NCBI RefSeq assembly: GCF_900091515.1
Contig: NZ_LT607410.1
Span: 1,612,001 to 1,676,000 of the forward strand
DNA: 64,000 nucleotides
Direction: 5' to 3'
Source of the DNA: Micromonospora purpureochromogenes
GTDB taxonomy: Bacteria; Actinomycetota; Actinomycetes; Mycobacteriales; Micromonosporaceae
Shown in pieces: positions 22,337 through 29,973 of this stretch. Positions within the stretch are counted from its first letter, which is position 1. Each line of letters opens with the position of its first letter. A program made the translations under genes and the position numbers. The notes beneath the pieces are model-generated. The model worked only from the letters and a program-made list of their open reading frames with translations. It had not been told where the DNA came from and did not search any database.

Positions 22337-23596
22337 ATGCGCACCGTCCTGCGCCGCCCCGACTTCCGACTGCTCTTCGGCGCGCTGCTGGCCAGCATGG
22401 CCGCCGAGTCGATCCTGCTGCTCGCGCTCGCCATCTGGGTGAAGGATCTGACCGGCTCCGACGGGCTGGCCGGCGCCACCATCTTCGCGATCATCGCCCC
22501 GATGACGCTGGCGCCGCTGGTGGGCTGGGTGGTCGACCGCTACCGCCGGCGGCCGTTCTTCGTCGCCGCGAACCTGGGCACCGCCATGCTGCTCACCCCA
22601 CTTTTCGCGGTCCGGGACCGCGCCGATGTCTGGATCATCTACGTGGTGGCCGCGCTGTACGGCTTGTCGTATCTCACGCTCAGCGCGACGCTCAGCGGCC
22701 TGATCCGGCAGCTGGTGCCGAGCGAGCTGCTCGCCGACGCGAACGGGGCGCTGCAGACCGTGCGGCAGGGGCTGCGGCTCGGCGGCCCGCTGGCCGGGGC
22801 GGCCCTCTACGCGGCGGTCGGTGGCTGGCTGCTCGCCACCCTGGCGATGGTCGGGTTCGTCACCGCCGCCGCCGTGGTCGGGCTGCTCCGGGTGGCCGAG
22901 GCCGAACCGGCGGCGGCCACCCTGCGCTGGCCGGCCGAGCTGGGCGCCGGGCTGCAGCACCTGGCCGGCGAGCCGGCGCTGCGCCGGGCTCTGCTCGGGT
23001 ACGGGCTGGGCTCGCTGGTGATGGGCTTCAGCGAGTCGCTGATCTTCGCCTACGTCGACCAGGGGCTGGACCGCGACGCCGCGTTCGTCGGGGTGCTGGT
23101 CACCGTGCAGGGGGTGGGTGGGCTGGTGGGCGGCCTGCTCTCACCCGCCGTGGTACGCCGGGTCGGCGAGGTCGGGGCGCTCGCCGCCGGGGTGACCTTC
23201 TTCGGCCCGGCCGCGCTGGCGCTGGCCTGGCCGGACCTCCGGCTCGGGGTGCTGGCGCTACTGCTGGCCGGGGTCTCGTTGCCGCTGACCATGGTGGGGC
23301 TCGCCACGCTGATCCAGCGGCGCACCCCGCCCCGGCTGCTGGGCCGGGTCGCCGCGGCGTCCGAGGCGCTGGTCAGTGGCCCGCAGGCCTGCTCCATCGG
23401 GGCGGGCGCGCTGCTCGTCGGGGTGTTCGACTACCGGCTGCTGTTCGTCCTGGTCGGGGTGGTCACCACCGCCGCCGGCGCCTGGCTCTGGCGTGGCCGC
23501 CGCCTCTCCCCGCCGCCCGGGTCACCCGCTGGAGTCCCGGCGCCCCGCCGCCCCCACCCGGCCGAACACCTCACCCCCGACGCCACCCGGCTCTGA
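22337..23596 (+). CDS. MFS transporter
   Basis: A 419-residue membrane protein with about 12 hydrophobic segments. The loop after the second segment, GWVVDRYRRRPFF, matches the MFS motif D-R-x-G-R-[RK]. It resembles drug-efflux or macrolide-type MFS proteins (DUF/MFS_3 group), likely exporting small molecules across the cytoplasmic membrane. The ATG at 22337 (MRTVLRRPDFRLLFG) is preferred over upstream in-frame starts at 22196 and 22271 because GGAGGGA lies six to seven bases before it and the extra N-terminal residues are not conserved-looking. It is divergent from the XRE gene. The tail after the last segment is Pro-rich. Confidence 0.85.
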   Translation: MRTVLRRPDFRLLFGALLASMAAESILLLALAIWVKDLTGSDGLAGATIFAIIAPMTLAPLVGWVVDRYRRRPFFVAANLGTAMLLTPLFAVRDRADVWIIYVVAALYGLSYLTLSATLSGLIRQLVPSELLADANGALQTVRQGLRLGGPLAGAALYAAVGGWLLATLAMVGFVTAAAVVGLLRVAEAEPAAATLRWPAELGAGLQHLAGEPALRRALLGYGLGSLVMGFSESLIFAYVDQGLDRDAAFVGVLVTVQGVGGLVGGLLSPAVVRRVGEVGALAAGVTFFGPAALALAWPDLRLGVLALLLAGVSLPLTMVGLATLIQRRTPPRLLGRVAAASEALVSGPQACSIGAGALLVGVFDYRLLFVLVGVVTTAAGAWLWRGRRLSPPPGSPAGVPAPRRPHPAEHLTPDATRL

Positions 23597-23615
23597 GTGC
23601 CCGCCCCCGGACACG

Positions 23616-23653
23616 GAAAAAGCGGCCGTTCCGGGGGGAACGACCACTTTTCC
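23616..23653. terminator. Bidirectional intrinsic terminator
   Basis: AAAAGCGGCCGTTCC (23618-23632) pairs with GGAACGACCACTTTT (23637-23651) with two mismatches that become G-U pairs in the minus-strand RNA. A-tracts and T-tracts flank the stem on both sides, so it can end both the MFS and mrx1 transcripts. Confidence 0.8.
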
Positions 23654-23667
23654 GGACTGCTGTGGGG

Positions 23668-23910
23668 TCAGCCGGCGAGGCTGGCCAGGTGCTGCTTGAC
23701 CTGGGTGATGGAGGGGTTGGTCAGGGCGGTGCCGTCGGCGAAGCGGAGCGTGGGGACGGTCTGGTTGCCGCCGTTGACGCTCATCACGAAGTCGGCCGCC
23801 TTCGGGTCCTGCTCGATGTCGACCACCTCGTACCCGATGCCCTCCCGGTCCAGCTGCGACTTGAGCCGGTGGCAGTAGCCGCACCACGGGGTGGAATACA
23901 TCGTCAACAT
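23668..23910 (-). CDS. mrx1: Mycoredoxin (glutaredoxin-like)
   Basis: An 80-residue thioredoxin-fold protein with the active site WCGYC (Cys near residues 10 and 13), then TVPTLRF with the cis-Pro and a GG-containing helix start. Mycoredoxins reduce protein mixed disulfides with mycothiol, the actinobacterial thiol. The ATG at 23910 (MLTMYSTPWCGYC) has GGAGG eight bases upstream; a TTG at 23925 would add five residues encoded by the ribosome-binding site itself. A GGAAT-N19-GTT element (complement of 23972-23998) resembles a SigR/SigH promoter, and uvrD2 diverges from the same region. It matches Rv3198A in sequence features and position. Confidence 0.92.
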   Translation of the reverse strand: MLTMYSTPWCGYCHRLKSQLDREGIGYEVVDIEQDPKAADFVMSVNGGNQTVPTLRFADGTALTNPSITQVKQHLASLAG

Positions 23911-23971
23911 GGTCAGGTCCTCCAAGTGATCGCGTCGCCCGGCCTGTCGTTCAGGTCAGGCTAACCGCTGC

Positions 23972-23998
23972 AACATCAGCGGGAGCTGAGATGATTCC
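23972..23998 (-). promoter_or_regulatory. Candidate SigR/SigH-type promoter for mrx1
   Basis: On the minus strand GGAAT (complement of 23994-23998) is separated by 19 bases from GTT (complement of 23972-23974). The SigR consensus is GGAAT-N18-GTT with small spacing variation. Confidence 0.45.
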
Positions 23999-24003
23999 TC
24001 GCT

Positions 24004-26169
24004 GTGGTGGTTCACTCAGCGGCGGAACTCGTGCTCGCCGGGCTCGACCCGGAGCAGCGCGCGGCCGTGACCGCTCCGGCCGGCCCGGTCTGCATCCTGG
24101 CCGGCGCGGGCACCGGCAAGACCCGCGCGGTGACCTCCCGGATCGCCCATCGCGCGCTCACCGGCGAGATATCTCCCCGGCACGTGCTGGCGGTCACCTT
24201 CACCGCCCGGGCCGCCGCCGAGATGCGGGCCCGTCTCACCGTGCTCGGGGTGTCCGGTGTCCAGGCGCGGACCTTCCACGCGGCGGCGCTGCGCCAGGTG
24301 CGCTACTTCGCGCCCCGGCTGCTGGAGGGGCGCGCCATGCCCGAGCTGCTGGACAGCAAGGTGCGGGTGGTCACCCTGGCCGCCGCCAAGGTCGGCCTGC
24401 GCGCCGACCGGGCCGCCGCGCGCGACCTCGCCGGCGAGATCGAGTGGGCCAAGTCGTCGCTGGTCGAGCCGGGTGAGTACGCGGTCGCCGCGGCCAAGGC
24501 GCTGCGCGAGACGCCGTACGAGCCGGCGAAGGTGGCCGAGGTCTTCGCCGCGTACGAGCGGCTCAAGCGCTCCAACGGCGTGATCGACTTCGAGGACATG
24601 CTGCGCGCCGCGGTCTGGGGGATCGAGGAGCACCGGGACGTCGCCGAGCAGGTGCGCGGCCAGTACCGGCACTTCGTCGTCGACGAGTACCAGGACGTCA
24701 ACCCGTTGCAGCAGCGGCTGCTGGACGCCTGGCTCGGCGGCCGGGACGACCTGACCGTGGTGGGCGACGCCAGCCAGACGATCTACTCGTTCACCGGGGC
24801 CACCTCGTCGTACCTGGTCGACTTCCCGCGCCGGCACCGGGGCGCGACGGTGGTCCGGCTGGTCCGCGACTACCGCTCCACCCCGCAGGTGGTCGGGCTG
24901 GCCAACGCGGTGATCTCGCAGGCCCGGGGCGCCGAGGCGCGGCTGCGGCTGGAGCTGCACGGGCAGCGCCCGCCGGGGCCCGAGCCGGAGCTGCGGATCT
25001 TCACCGACGAGCCGGCCGAGGCGAACGCCGTCGCCGCCCGCTGCCGGGCCCTGGTCGACGGGGGCACCCCGGCCAAGGAGATCGCCGTGCTGTTCCGGAC
25101 CAACGCGCAGTCCGAGGCGTACGAGAAGGCGCTGACCGAGGCCGGCGTGCCGTACGTGGTGCAGGGGGCCGAGCGGTTCTTCGAGCGGGTCGAGGTGCGC
25201 CAGGCGATGGTCGCGCTGCGGGCCGCCACCCGCTCGATCCCGGGGGAGACCCCGCTGCCGACCGCCGTGGTCGAGGCGCTCGCCGCGGTGGGCTGGGCCC
25301 CCGACGCGCCCCCGCCCGGCGGCGCCGCGCGGGAACGGTGGGAGGCGCTGGCCGCGCTGGTCCAGCTCGCCGAGGAGTACGCAGCCACGTCGGAGGTGCT
25401 GCCGATCGGCGAGGCCGCCGCGGTGGAGCGGCCGGTGACCCTGAGCGACTTCAACGAGGAACTGGCCCGCCGGGCCACTCAGCAGCACGTGCCGACCGTC
25501 GACGGGGTGACGCTGGCGTCGCTGCACTCGGCCAAGGGGCTGGAGTGGGACGCGGTCTTCCTGGTCGGGCTCTCCGAGGGCACCCTGCCCACCACGTACG
25601 CCCGTACCCCGGAGCAGGTCGAGGAGGAGCGCCGGCTGCTCTACGTGGGCATCACCCGCGCCCGGCAGTGGCTCTGGCTGTCGTACGCCTCGGCCCGCTC
25701 GCCCGGCGGCCGGGCCCGGCGGCCGTCCCGGTTCCTGCCGCAGCTGGACCGCTCCGGCGGCGGCGAGCGGGCCGGCGGCGGCGTGCCGAAGCGCACCGCC
25801 GCGCGTCGTCCCGCCACCCAGATCGTCTCCTGCCGGATCTGCGGCGCGACCCTGCTCGCCGGCCCGGACCGCAAGCTGGGCCGCTGCCCGACCTGCCCGT
25901 CCGACATCGACGAGGACCTGTACGAGCGGCTGCGGGACTGGCGGGCCCGGGTGGCCGGCGCGCAGAAGGTCCCGGCGTACGTGGTCTTCACCGACGCCAC
26001 CCTGACCGCGCTGGCCGAGCGGCGTCCCGGGCGGACCGAGGAGCTGATCGCCATCGCCGGGATCGGGCCCCGCAAGCTGGGCCTCTACGGCGAGGCGGTG
26101 CTGGCCCTGGTGGACGGTGCGGCGGTGGACGACATCGCGCCGGAGAAAAGTTTCGAGATCTCGTCGTAA
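24004..26169 (+). CDS. uvrD2: UvrD2-type SF1 DNA helicase with HRDC domain
   Basis: A 721-residue 3'-5' DNA helicase. Helicase motifs: Walker A AGAGTGKTRAV (about residue 35), VTFTARAAAEM, motif II VVDEYQDVNPLQQ, GDASQTIYSFTGA, motif V LHSAKGLEWDAVF and motif VI LLYVGITRARQW. The UvrD2-specific tetracysteine segment follows (CRICGATLL...GRCPTCP, about residues 611-636), then a C-terminal HRDC domain (RLRDWRARVAGAQKVPAYVVFTD...ELIAIAGIGPRKL). In mycobacteria UvrD2 is essential, and the tetracysteine segment rather than HRDC is needed for activity. The GTG at 24004 is the first start. The whiB7 promoter begins at its stop codon. Confidence 0.94.
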   Translation: MVVHSAAELVLAGLDPEQRAAVTAPAGPVCILAGAGTGKTRAVTSRIAHRALTGEISPRHVLAVTFTARAAAEMRARLTVLGVSGVQARTFHAAALRQVRYFAPRLLEGRAMPELLDSKVRVVTLAAAKVGLRADRAAARDLAGEIEWAKSSLVEPGEYAVAAAKALRETPYEPAKVAEVFAAYERLKRSNGVIDFEDMLRAAVWGIEEHRDVAEQVRGQYRHFVVDEYQDVNPLQQRLLDAWLGGRDDLTVVGDASQTIYSFTGATSSYLVDFPRRHRGATVVRLVRDYRSTPQVVGLANAVISQARGAEARLRLELHGQRPPGPEPELRIFTDEPAEANAVAARCRALVDGGTPAKEIAVLFRTNAQSEAYEKALTEAGVPYVVQGAERFFERVEVRQAMVALRAATRSIPGETPLPTAVVEALAAVGWAPDAPPPGGAARERWEALAALVQLAEEYAATSEVLPIGEAAAVERPVTLSDFNEELARRATQQHVPTVDGVTLASLHSAKGLEWDAVFLVGLSEGTLPTTYARTPEQVEEERRLLYVGITRARQWLWLSYASARSPGGRARRPSRFLPQLDRSGGGERAGGGVPKRTAARRPATQIVSCRICGATLLAGPDRKLGRCPTCPSDIDEDLYERLRDWRARVAGAQKVPAYVVFTDATLTALAERRPGRTEELIAIAGIGPRKLGLYGEAVLALVDGAAVDDIAPEKSFEISS

Positions 26170-26205
26170 ATTCGTTTGCCCTCGCCCCCGGGCGAGGAAT
26201 AGCCT
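26168..26205 (+). promoter_or_regulatory. whiB7 promoter with AT-rich WhiB7-type box
   Basis: AAATTCG (26168-26174) lies just before -35 TTGCCC (26176-26181), and -10 TAGCCT (26200-26205) follows after 18 bases. An AT-rich box next to -35 is how WhiB7 recognises its own promoter in mycobacteria. The spacer holds the palindrome CCTCGCCC-CC-GGGCGAGG (26180-26197). Confidence 0.6.
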
Positions 26206-26293
26206 CATGGCACACCTCGGGAGCGGCGCCATTCCGGCTGCTCACGGGGTGGGAGACCAAGTCGGCACGAGGAACGTGAGGGAGGTGGCACCC

Positions 26294-26548
26294 GTGGAGA
26301 TCTTCACCTATGAGCGTCCGGCGGCGATGCCAGCTGCCTGCGCTCCGCTGTCGACTGTCCGGGTGGCCCTTGCCGCCACGCGACCGTCGGTTCCGCAGGT
26401 GCACCAGGTCCAGGCTCAGGCCGAGCTGACCCTGACCGTCGCGCCGATCGGAGTCGAGGGGACCAGTGGCTTCACGGGCATGGGCATCGGTGTCGCCAAG
26501 AAGCGCACGGATGTCCGCGGCGTTCCACCTCGAGGTAGACCGGTCTGA
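26294..26548 (+). CDS. Upstream ORF in the whiB7 leader (84 codons)
   Basis: An ORF inside the whiB7 leader starting (M)EIFTYERPAAMPAACAP and ending GVPPRGRPV. GTG 26294 has a strong GGGAGGTGG site. It has no recognisable domain and is rich in Ala, Val, Thr and Pro. In mycobacteria the whiB7 leader also carries an upstream ORF whose translation state controls termination. Here its last codons cover one arm (26528-26536) of an antiterminator-like hairpin and it ends 22 bases before the terminator. I infer a sensing role for ribosome-targeting antibiotics; the peptide itself may be unimportant. Confidence 0.55.
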   Translation: MEIFTYERPAAMPAACAPLSTVRVALAATRPSVPQVHQVQAQAELTLTVAPIGVEGTSGFTGMGIGVAKKRTDVRGVPPRGRPV

Positions 26549-26574
26549 ATCCAGACCACCGGCTCACCTCGAGG
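26528..26574 (+). promoter_or_regulatory. Antiterminator-like hairpin in the whiB7 leader
   Basis: CCTCGAGGT (26528-26536) can pair with ACCTCGAGG (26566-26574), with an inner GGTCTG/CAGACC stem (26542-26557). The 3' arm takes up the first bases of the terminator's 5' arm, so the two structures exclude each other. Confidence 0.5.
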
Positions 26575-26615
26575 CCGCGGAACCCGCTCACCGGGATCCG
26601 CGGCCTCAGTTTTTT
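26571..26615 (+). terminator. Intrinsic terminator (attenuator) before whiB7
   Basis: GAGGCCGCGGA (26571-26581) pairs perfectly with TCCGCGGCCTC (26597-26607), followed by AG and six T (26610-26615). It is one of the few classical terminators with a T-run in this window and lies 63 bases before the whiB7 start. Confidence 0.85.
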
Positions 26616-26677
26616 GCCCGCCGTACGTCGGAAATGCGATCCACGAGATCGAAGTGTGAGAGAGAGGTGACCGGGCG

Positions 26678-27043
26678 ATGAGTCTGGCGTTGGCCCCGCT
26701 CGACGTGAGCGTCGAGATGGAGGCGAACCTGCCCTGCCGGAAGTTCGACCCTGACCTGTGGTTCTCCGACCAGCCCGCCGAGCTGGAGTTGGCCAAGTCG
26801 CTCTGCGGGGACTGCCCGCTGCGCGTCGAGTGCCTGGCCGGTGCGGTGGAGCGGGCGGAGCCGTGGGGCGTCTGGGGCGGCGAGATCTTCGAGCGTGGCG
26901 CGGTCGTCCCGCGCAAGCGGCCCCGTGGCCGTCCGCGCAAGGAGGACCTCGCCCGCGACGCGGCGCTCCGGGTCGAGGCCGAGGCGCGACTGGTGGCCAG
27001 TGGTGTGGCCACGTCGCGCAACGCGGTCCGGCTGGCGGCCTGA
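26678..27043 (+). CDS. whiB7: WhiB7 transcriptional regulator
   Basis: A 121-residue WhiB-family Fe-S protein. The four cluster cysteines are Cys20, Cys43, Cys46 and Cys52; the turn motif is EPWGVWGGE (about residues 61-69); the AT-hook RGRPRK (83-88) is the WhiB7 hallmark and binds the AT-rich box next to -35. WhiB7 works with the primary sigma factor to activate intrinsic antibiotic resistance genes. The ATG at 26678 has AGAGAGGTG upstream. A leader of about 470 bases with promoter, upstream ORF and terminator precedes it. Compared with mycobacterial WhiB7 the C-terminal tail beyond the AT-hook is longer (about 33 residues). Confidence 0.95.
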   Translation: MSLALAPLDVSVEMEANLPCRKFDPDLWFSDQPAELELAKSLCGDCPLRVECLAGAVERAEPWGVWGGEIFERGAVVPRKRPRGRPRKEDLARDAALRVEAEARLVASGVATSRNAVRLAA

Positions 27044-27101
27044 CAACTTCCCGTTCCAACCCCGCCGGTGTCCGACACCGGCCGCGAGAAAGCCGAAACC
27101 G

Positions 27102-27281
27102 ATGCTGCTGAACTACCCGAACGGAACCGAGATGCAACTACTCCACGAAGCGTTGTCCCGTGCCCGAATGCGCCGGCCTCAGGCCGGTCGTACCACCACG
27201 AGCACTGAGGCAGCCCGTTCCGCCCGTACCGTCGCGATGAAGAGCCGGAGCCAGTCGGCTCGCGACCTGGGCGCTCTCTAG
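27102..27281 (+). CDS. Small protein with LHEALSRARMR motif
   Basis: A 59-residue basic protein with the segment MQLLHEALSRARMRRPQAG. Short proteins with a similar helical LxxxLxRARxR stretch are widespread and uncharacterised in actinobacteria, from memory. An alternative ATG at 27132 (49 residues) starts directly at MQLLHEAL; both starts have only weak ribosome-binding sites. It follows whiB7 by 58 bases and may share its transcript, ending at the strong terminator 27296-27332. The C-terminal half is Ser/Thr/Arg-rich. Function unknown. Confidence 0.6.
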   Translation: MLLNYPNGTEMQLLHEALSRARMRRPQAGRTTTSTEAARSARTVAMKSRSQSARDLGAL

Positions 27282-27295
27282 ATCCCTACCAATGC

Positions 27296-27332
27296 GCGGG
27301 GGCGGTGACCGGAATCCGGTCACCGCCCCCGC
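27296..27332. terminator. Strong bidirectional terminator
   Basis: A perfect 17-bp stem: 27296-27312 (GCGGGGGCGGTGACCGG) pairs with 27316-27332 around an AAT loop. It separates the convergent small gene and ABC1 kinase gene. Confidence 0.85.
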
Positions 27333-27343
27333 GTCGTTGCCGG

Positions 27344-28675
27344 TCAGGCCACCGGCGCGAAGCCGGGCAGCCAGCGTTCCAGGATCCCCCGGTACGGCGC
27401 CTTGGCCTCCAACTGGCACAGCACCCCGATCGAACCCAGCGTCACGCGGTGGATCATCAGGTACGACGGGGGCAGGTTGAGCTGCCGGCCGAGCTGGTAG
27501 GTCGGCGACTTCGGGCTGGCCAGGCGGGCCGCCTCGGACCGCAGCCAGGCCCGGGTGAACCGGAATTCCTCGGCGGCGATCGGTTCCAGCATCGGCCGCA
27601 GGAAGTCGAGCACCGCCTGGGCGTCGATCGGCTCGGTGGAGCTGACGAAGCCCTCCTTCCGCAGGCCGTCCACCACCCCGTCCGCGTCGCCGCGCAACGC
27701 CAGCCCGGCGATCCGGCCGATCGGCTCCGGGGTGCCCTCCGGCATCCGGGCCACCGCGCCGAAGTCGATCACGCCGAGCCGGCCGTCGGGCAGCAGCCGG
27801 AAGTTGCCGGGGTGCGGATCGGCGTGCAGCAGGCCGGCCCGGGGTGGGGCGGAGAGGTGCAGCGTCGCCATCAGCCGGCCCGCCTCGTCCCGCTGCTCCT
27901 CGGTGCCCTCGCGGATGATGTCCGCCAGCGGCGTCCCCTCGATCCACTCGGTGACCAGCACCCGGGGCGAGCTGGAGAGCACGGCCGGGATGAAGATCTC
28001 CGGGTCGTCGGCGTACGCGGCGGCGAAGGCCCGCTGCGACTCGGCCTCCAGCTCGTAGTCCAGCTCCTCGGTGACCCGCTCCCGCAGCTCGACCAGCAGC
28101 GGCTTGACGTCCAGACCCGGCTGGATGGCCCGGAACATCCCGCCCAACCGGGAGAGCTGCTTGAGGTCGGCGAGCAGGGCGTCACCGGCACCCGGATACT
28201 GGATCTTGACGGCGGCGGTCCGCGCCTCGCCGGTCTCCGGGTCCCGCCAGATCGCCTTGTGCACCTGCCCGATGCTCGCCGCGGCGGCCGGAGTGTCGTT
28301 GAACTCGACGAACCGGTCCCGCCAGTTCGGCCCGAGCTGCTCGGCGAGCACCTTGTGCACGCTCGCCACGGGCAGCGGCGGGGCCGCCTCCTGGAGCTTG
28401 GTCAACGCCTGCCGGTAGGGGGCGGCGATCTCCTCCGGCAGCGCCGCCTCGAAGACCGACAGCGCCTGACCGAACTTCATCGCCCCGCCCTTGAGCTGCC
28501 CGAGGACGCTGAAGAGCTGCTCGGCGGTGCGTTGCTGGATCTCGGCGGAGATGACGTCGGAGGCGAGCCCGGTGACGCGCTTACCCATGCCGAGGACGGT
28601 CCGCCCGGCGAAGCCGAGCGGCAGAGCGGCGAGCTTGGCGGTCCGGGACACGGCCCGGCGCGGGATGTCGGTCAC
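27344..28675 (-). CDS. ABC1/UbiB-family atypical kinase
   Basis: A 443-residue member of the ABC1 (ADCK/UbiB) kinase-like family. Family features are visible: KGGAMKFGQALSVFE (the KxGQ motif), AAASIGQVHKA (Ala-rich loop), AAVKIQYPG (ATP-binding Lys), VTEWIEG hinge, LLHADPHPGNFRLL (catalytic-loop equivalent with Asp and Asn) and VIDFGAVARM (metal-binding DFG). The position next to whiB7 matches Rv3197, which has been linked to macrolide resistance in mycobacteria. GTG 28675 is chosen because VTDIPRRAVSRTAK starts the conserved part; a TAACAAT box lies just upstream. The substrate is unknown; family members support lipid or quinone metabolism at membranes. Confidence 0.9.
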   Translation of the reverse strand: MTDIPRRAVSRTAKLAALPLGFAGRTVLGMGKRVTGLASDVISAEIQQRTAEQLFSVLGQLKGGAMKFGQALSVFEAALPEEIAAPYRQALTKLQEAAPPLPVASVHKVLAEQLGPNWRDRFVEFNDTPAAAASIGQVHKAIWRDPETGEARTAAVKIQYPGAGDALLADLKQLSRLGGMFRAIQPGLDVKPLLVELRERVTEELDYELEAESQRAFAAAYADDPEIFIPAVLSSSPRVLVTEWIEGTPLADIIREGTEEQRDEAGRLMATLHLSAPPRAGLLHADPHPGNFRLLPDGRLGVIDFGAVARMPEGTPEPIGRIAGLALRGDADGVVDGLRKEGFVSSTEPIDAQAVLDFLRPMLEPIAAEEFRFTRAWLRSEAARLASPKSPTYQLGRQLNLPPSYLMIHRVTLGSIGVLCQLEAKAPYRGILERWLPGFAPVA

Positions 28676-28716
28676 TTGGTCATTGTTACCGACTCGGTGG
28701 GCTCGCTGCTGCTGGA

Positions 28717-28739
28717 GAAGCCGGGCTCGGCCCGGCTTC
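28717..28739 (-). terminator. Hairpin between the ThiF-like and ABC1 genes
   Basis: GAAGCCGGGC (28717-28726) and GCCCGGCTTC (28730-28739) form a perfect 10-bp stem with a TCG loop, about 100 bases after the ThiF-like stop on the minus strand. Confidence 0.55.
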
Positions 28740-28838
28740 CCTCCTCCGCGCCCCCTCCGGCCCCACCCGCCCCGCCGCCCGAGGCGACGCGCCGCCCGAC
28801 CTCGCCGCCGGCCGTCCCCCGCTGCTGCGGGCGGCCGG

Positions 28839-29933
28839 TCAGCGCCGGCGGCCGGCGCATCCGCAGGAGGGGTGCGGCGGCCACATCCGGCGCCGGAACC
28901 GGCCCGCCGCGCCGATCTCCACGGCACAGCCGAGCGTTTCCGGAGCGCCGCCGTCGAGGTGGGCCAGCGCCTCGGCGGCCGCGTACCCGACGGCGGCGAG
29001 CAGGGTCGCGGCGGCGCACGCCTGGTCGGCCGGGTCCGCCGCGAGCTGGGCGGCGAGCCCGGGCCAGCCCGGGTCCCGGTCGGCCCGGTGCAGGTCCAGG
29101 CAGTGCAGGCAGGGGCCGACCGGCGGTCGCACCAGCGGCCCGACCACGGGTACGCCCTCGCGCAGGCCGAGCAGCAGGTGCGGTTGGCGGCGCTGGGCGT
29201 ATCCGGCGGCGAGCAGGGCGGCCGGCCGGTCGGCGCCGAGGTGGACCACCAGCTCCACCCGGCCGCGGCGCAACGGGCGGGTCTGCGTGCCGGGGGCGGT
29301 CCGGCCGATCGCCGAGCGGAGCGCGGCGGCCAGCGGGCGTCCCACGTCGGGCGCGGCCAGCCCGGTGCCGACCAGGTCAGCGGGGCCGGCCGTGCCGGTG
29401 AGCTCGGGTGCCACGTGACCCACTCCGGCCTGTGCCAACGCGACGGCGACCGGGCCGCCGAGCCGGCCGGCGCCGGCGACCACCACCCGGGCGGCCCGCC
29501 GCCGGCGCAGCACCTGCGCCGGGGTGCCGGGCAGGGTGGGCGCGGCCAGCGCGAGCGCCCCGGCCTCCGCGGCGAGGCGGCTGCGCGCCGGACCGGCCAG
29601 GTCCCGGGGGAGCAGCGTGTGCGCGGGTACGACCAGACCGGCGGCGCGCAGCGCGTCCAGCAGTTCGCGGGCCTCGTCCGGGCCGATCCGGGCGGCCGCG
29701 GCGTCGGCCAGGACGCCGCGCTCGCTGCGGCTGCCGTCGAGCAGGTCGAGCAGGCGCGCGGCGCGCGGGTCGGCGACCTCGAGCAGGACGGCGCGCCCCG
29801 GGTCGAGCCCGAGTTGCAGGGTGTGCCGGTCGCGCCAGAGCCGGGTCAGGCCGGGCAGCAGCGTCGGGCGGGGCAGGGGCGGGCGGGAGAGGGTCGGGTG
29901 GGCCGGGCGGGTCGGGCGGGTCGACGGGCTCAT
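28839..29933 (-). CDS. ThiF/cyclodehydratase-like protein (Rv3196-type)
   Basis: A 364-residue protein. The N-terminal third resembles the leader-peptide-binding (RRE-like) part of TOMM cyclodehydratases (TLQLGLDPGRAVLLEVADP...LLDLLDGSRSERGVL). The middle has a Rossmann nucleotide-binding loop VVVAGAGRLGGPVAVALAQAG. The C-terminal part holds GPCLHCLDLHRADRDPGWP and PHPSCGCAG, Cys pairs like those of ThiF/MoeB proteins. The catalytic Arg and Asp residues of E1-type adenylyltransferases are not obvious, so activity is uncertain. The gene sits next to the ABC1 kinase as in other actinobacteria, without any RiPP gene nearby. The ATG at 29933 (MSPSTRPTRP) is preferred over 29981. Confidence 0.75.
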   Translation of the reverse strand: MSPSTRPTRPAHPTLSRPPLPRPTLLPGLTRLWRDRHTLQLGLDPGRAVLLEVADPRAARLLDLLDGSRSERGVLADAAAARIGPDEARELLDALRAAGLVVPAHTLLPRDLAGPARSRLAAEAGALALAAPTLPGTPAQVLRRRRAARVVVAGAGRLGGPVAVALAQAGVGHVAPELTGTAGPADLVGTGLAAPDVGRPLAAALRSAIGRTAPGTQTRPLRRGRVELVVHLGADRPAALLAAGYAQRRQPHLLLGLREGVPVVGPLVRPPVGPCLHCLDLHRADRDPGWPGLAAQLAADPADQACAAATLLAAVGYAAAEALAHLDGGAPETLGCAVEIGAAGRFRRRMWPPHPSCGCAGRRR

Positions 29934-29973
29934 GACGACGGATCGTGACCGAGCCGGCGCTGTCCGTCGATCG

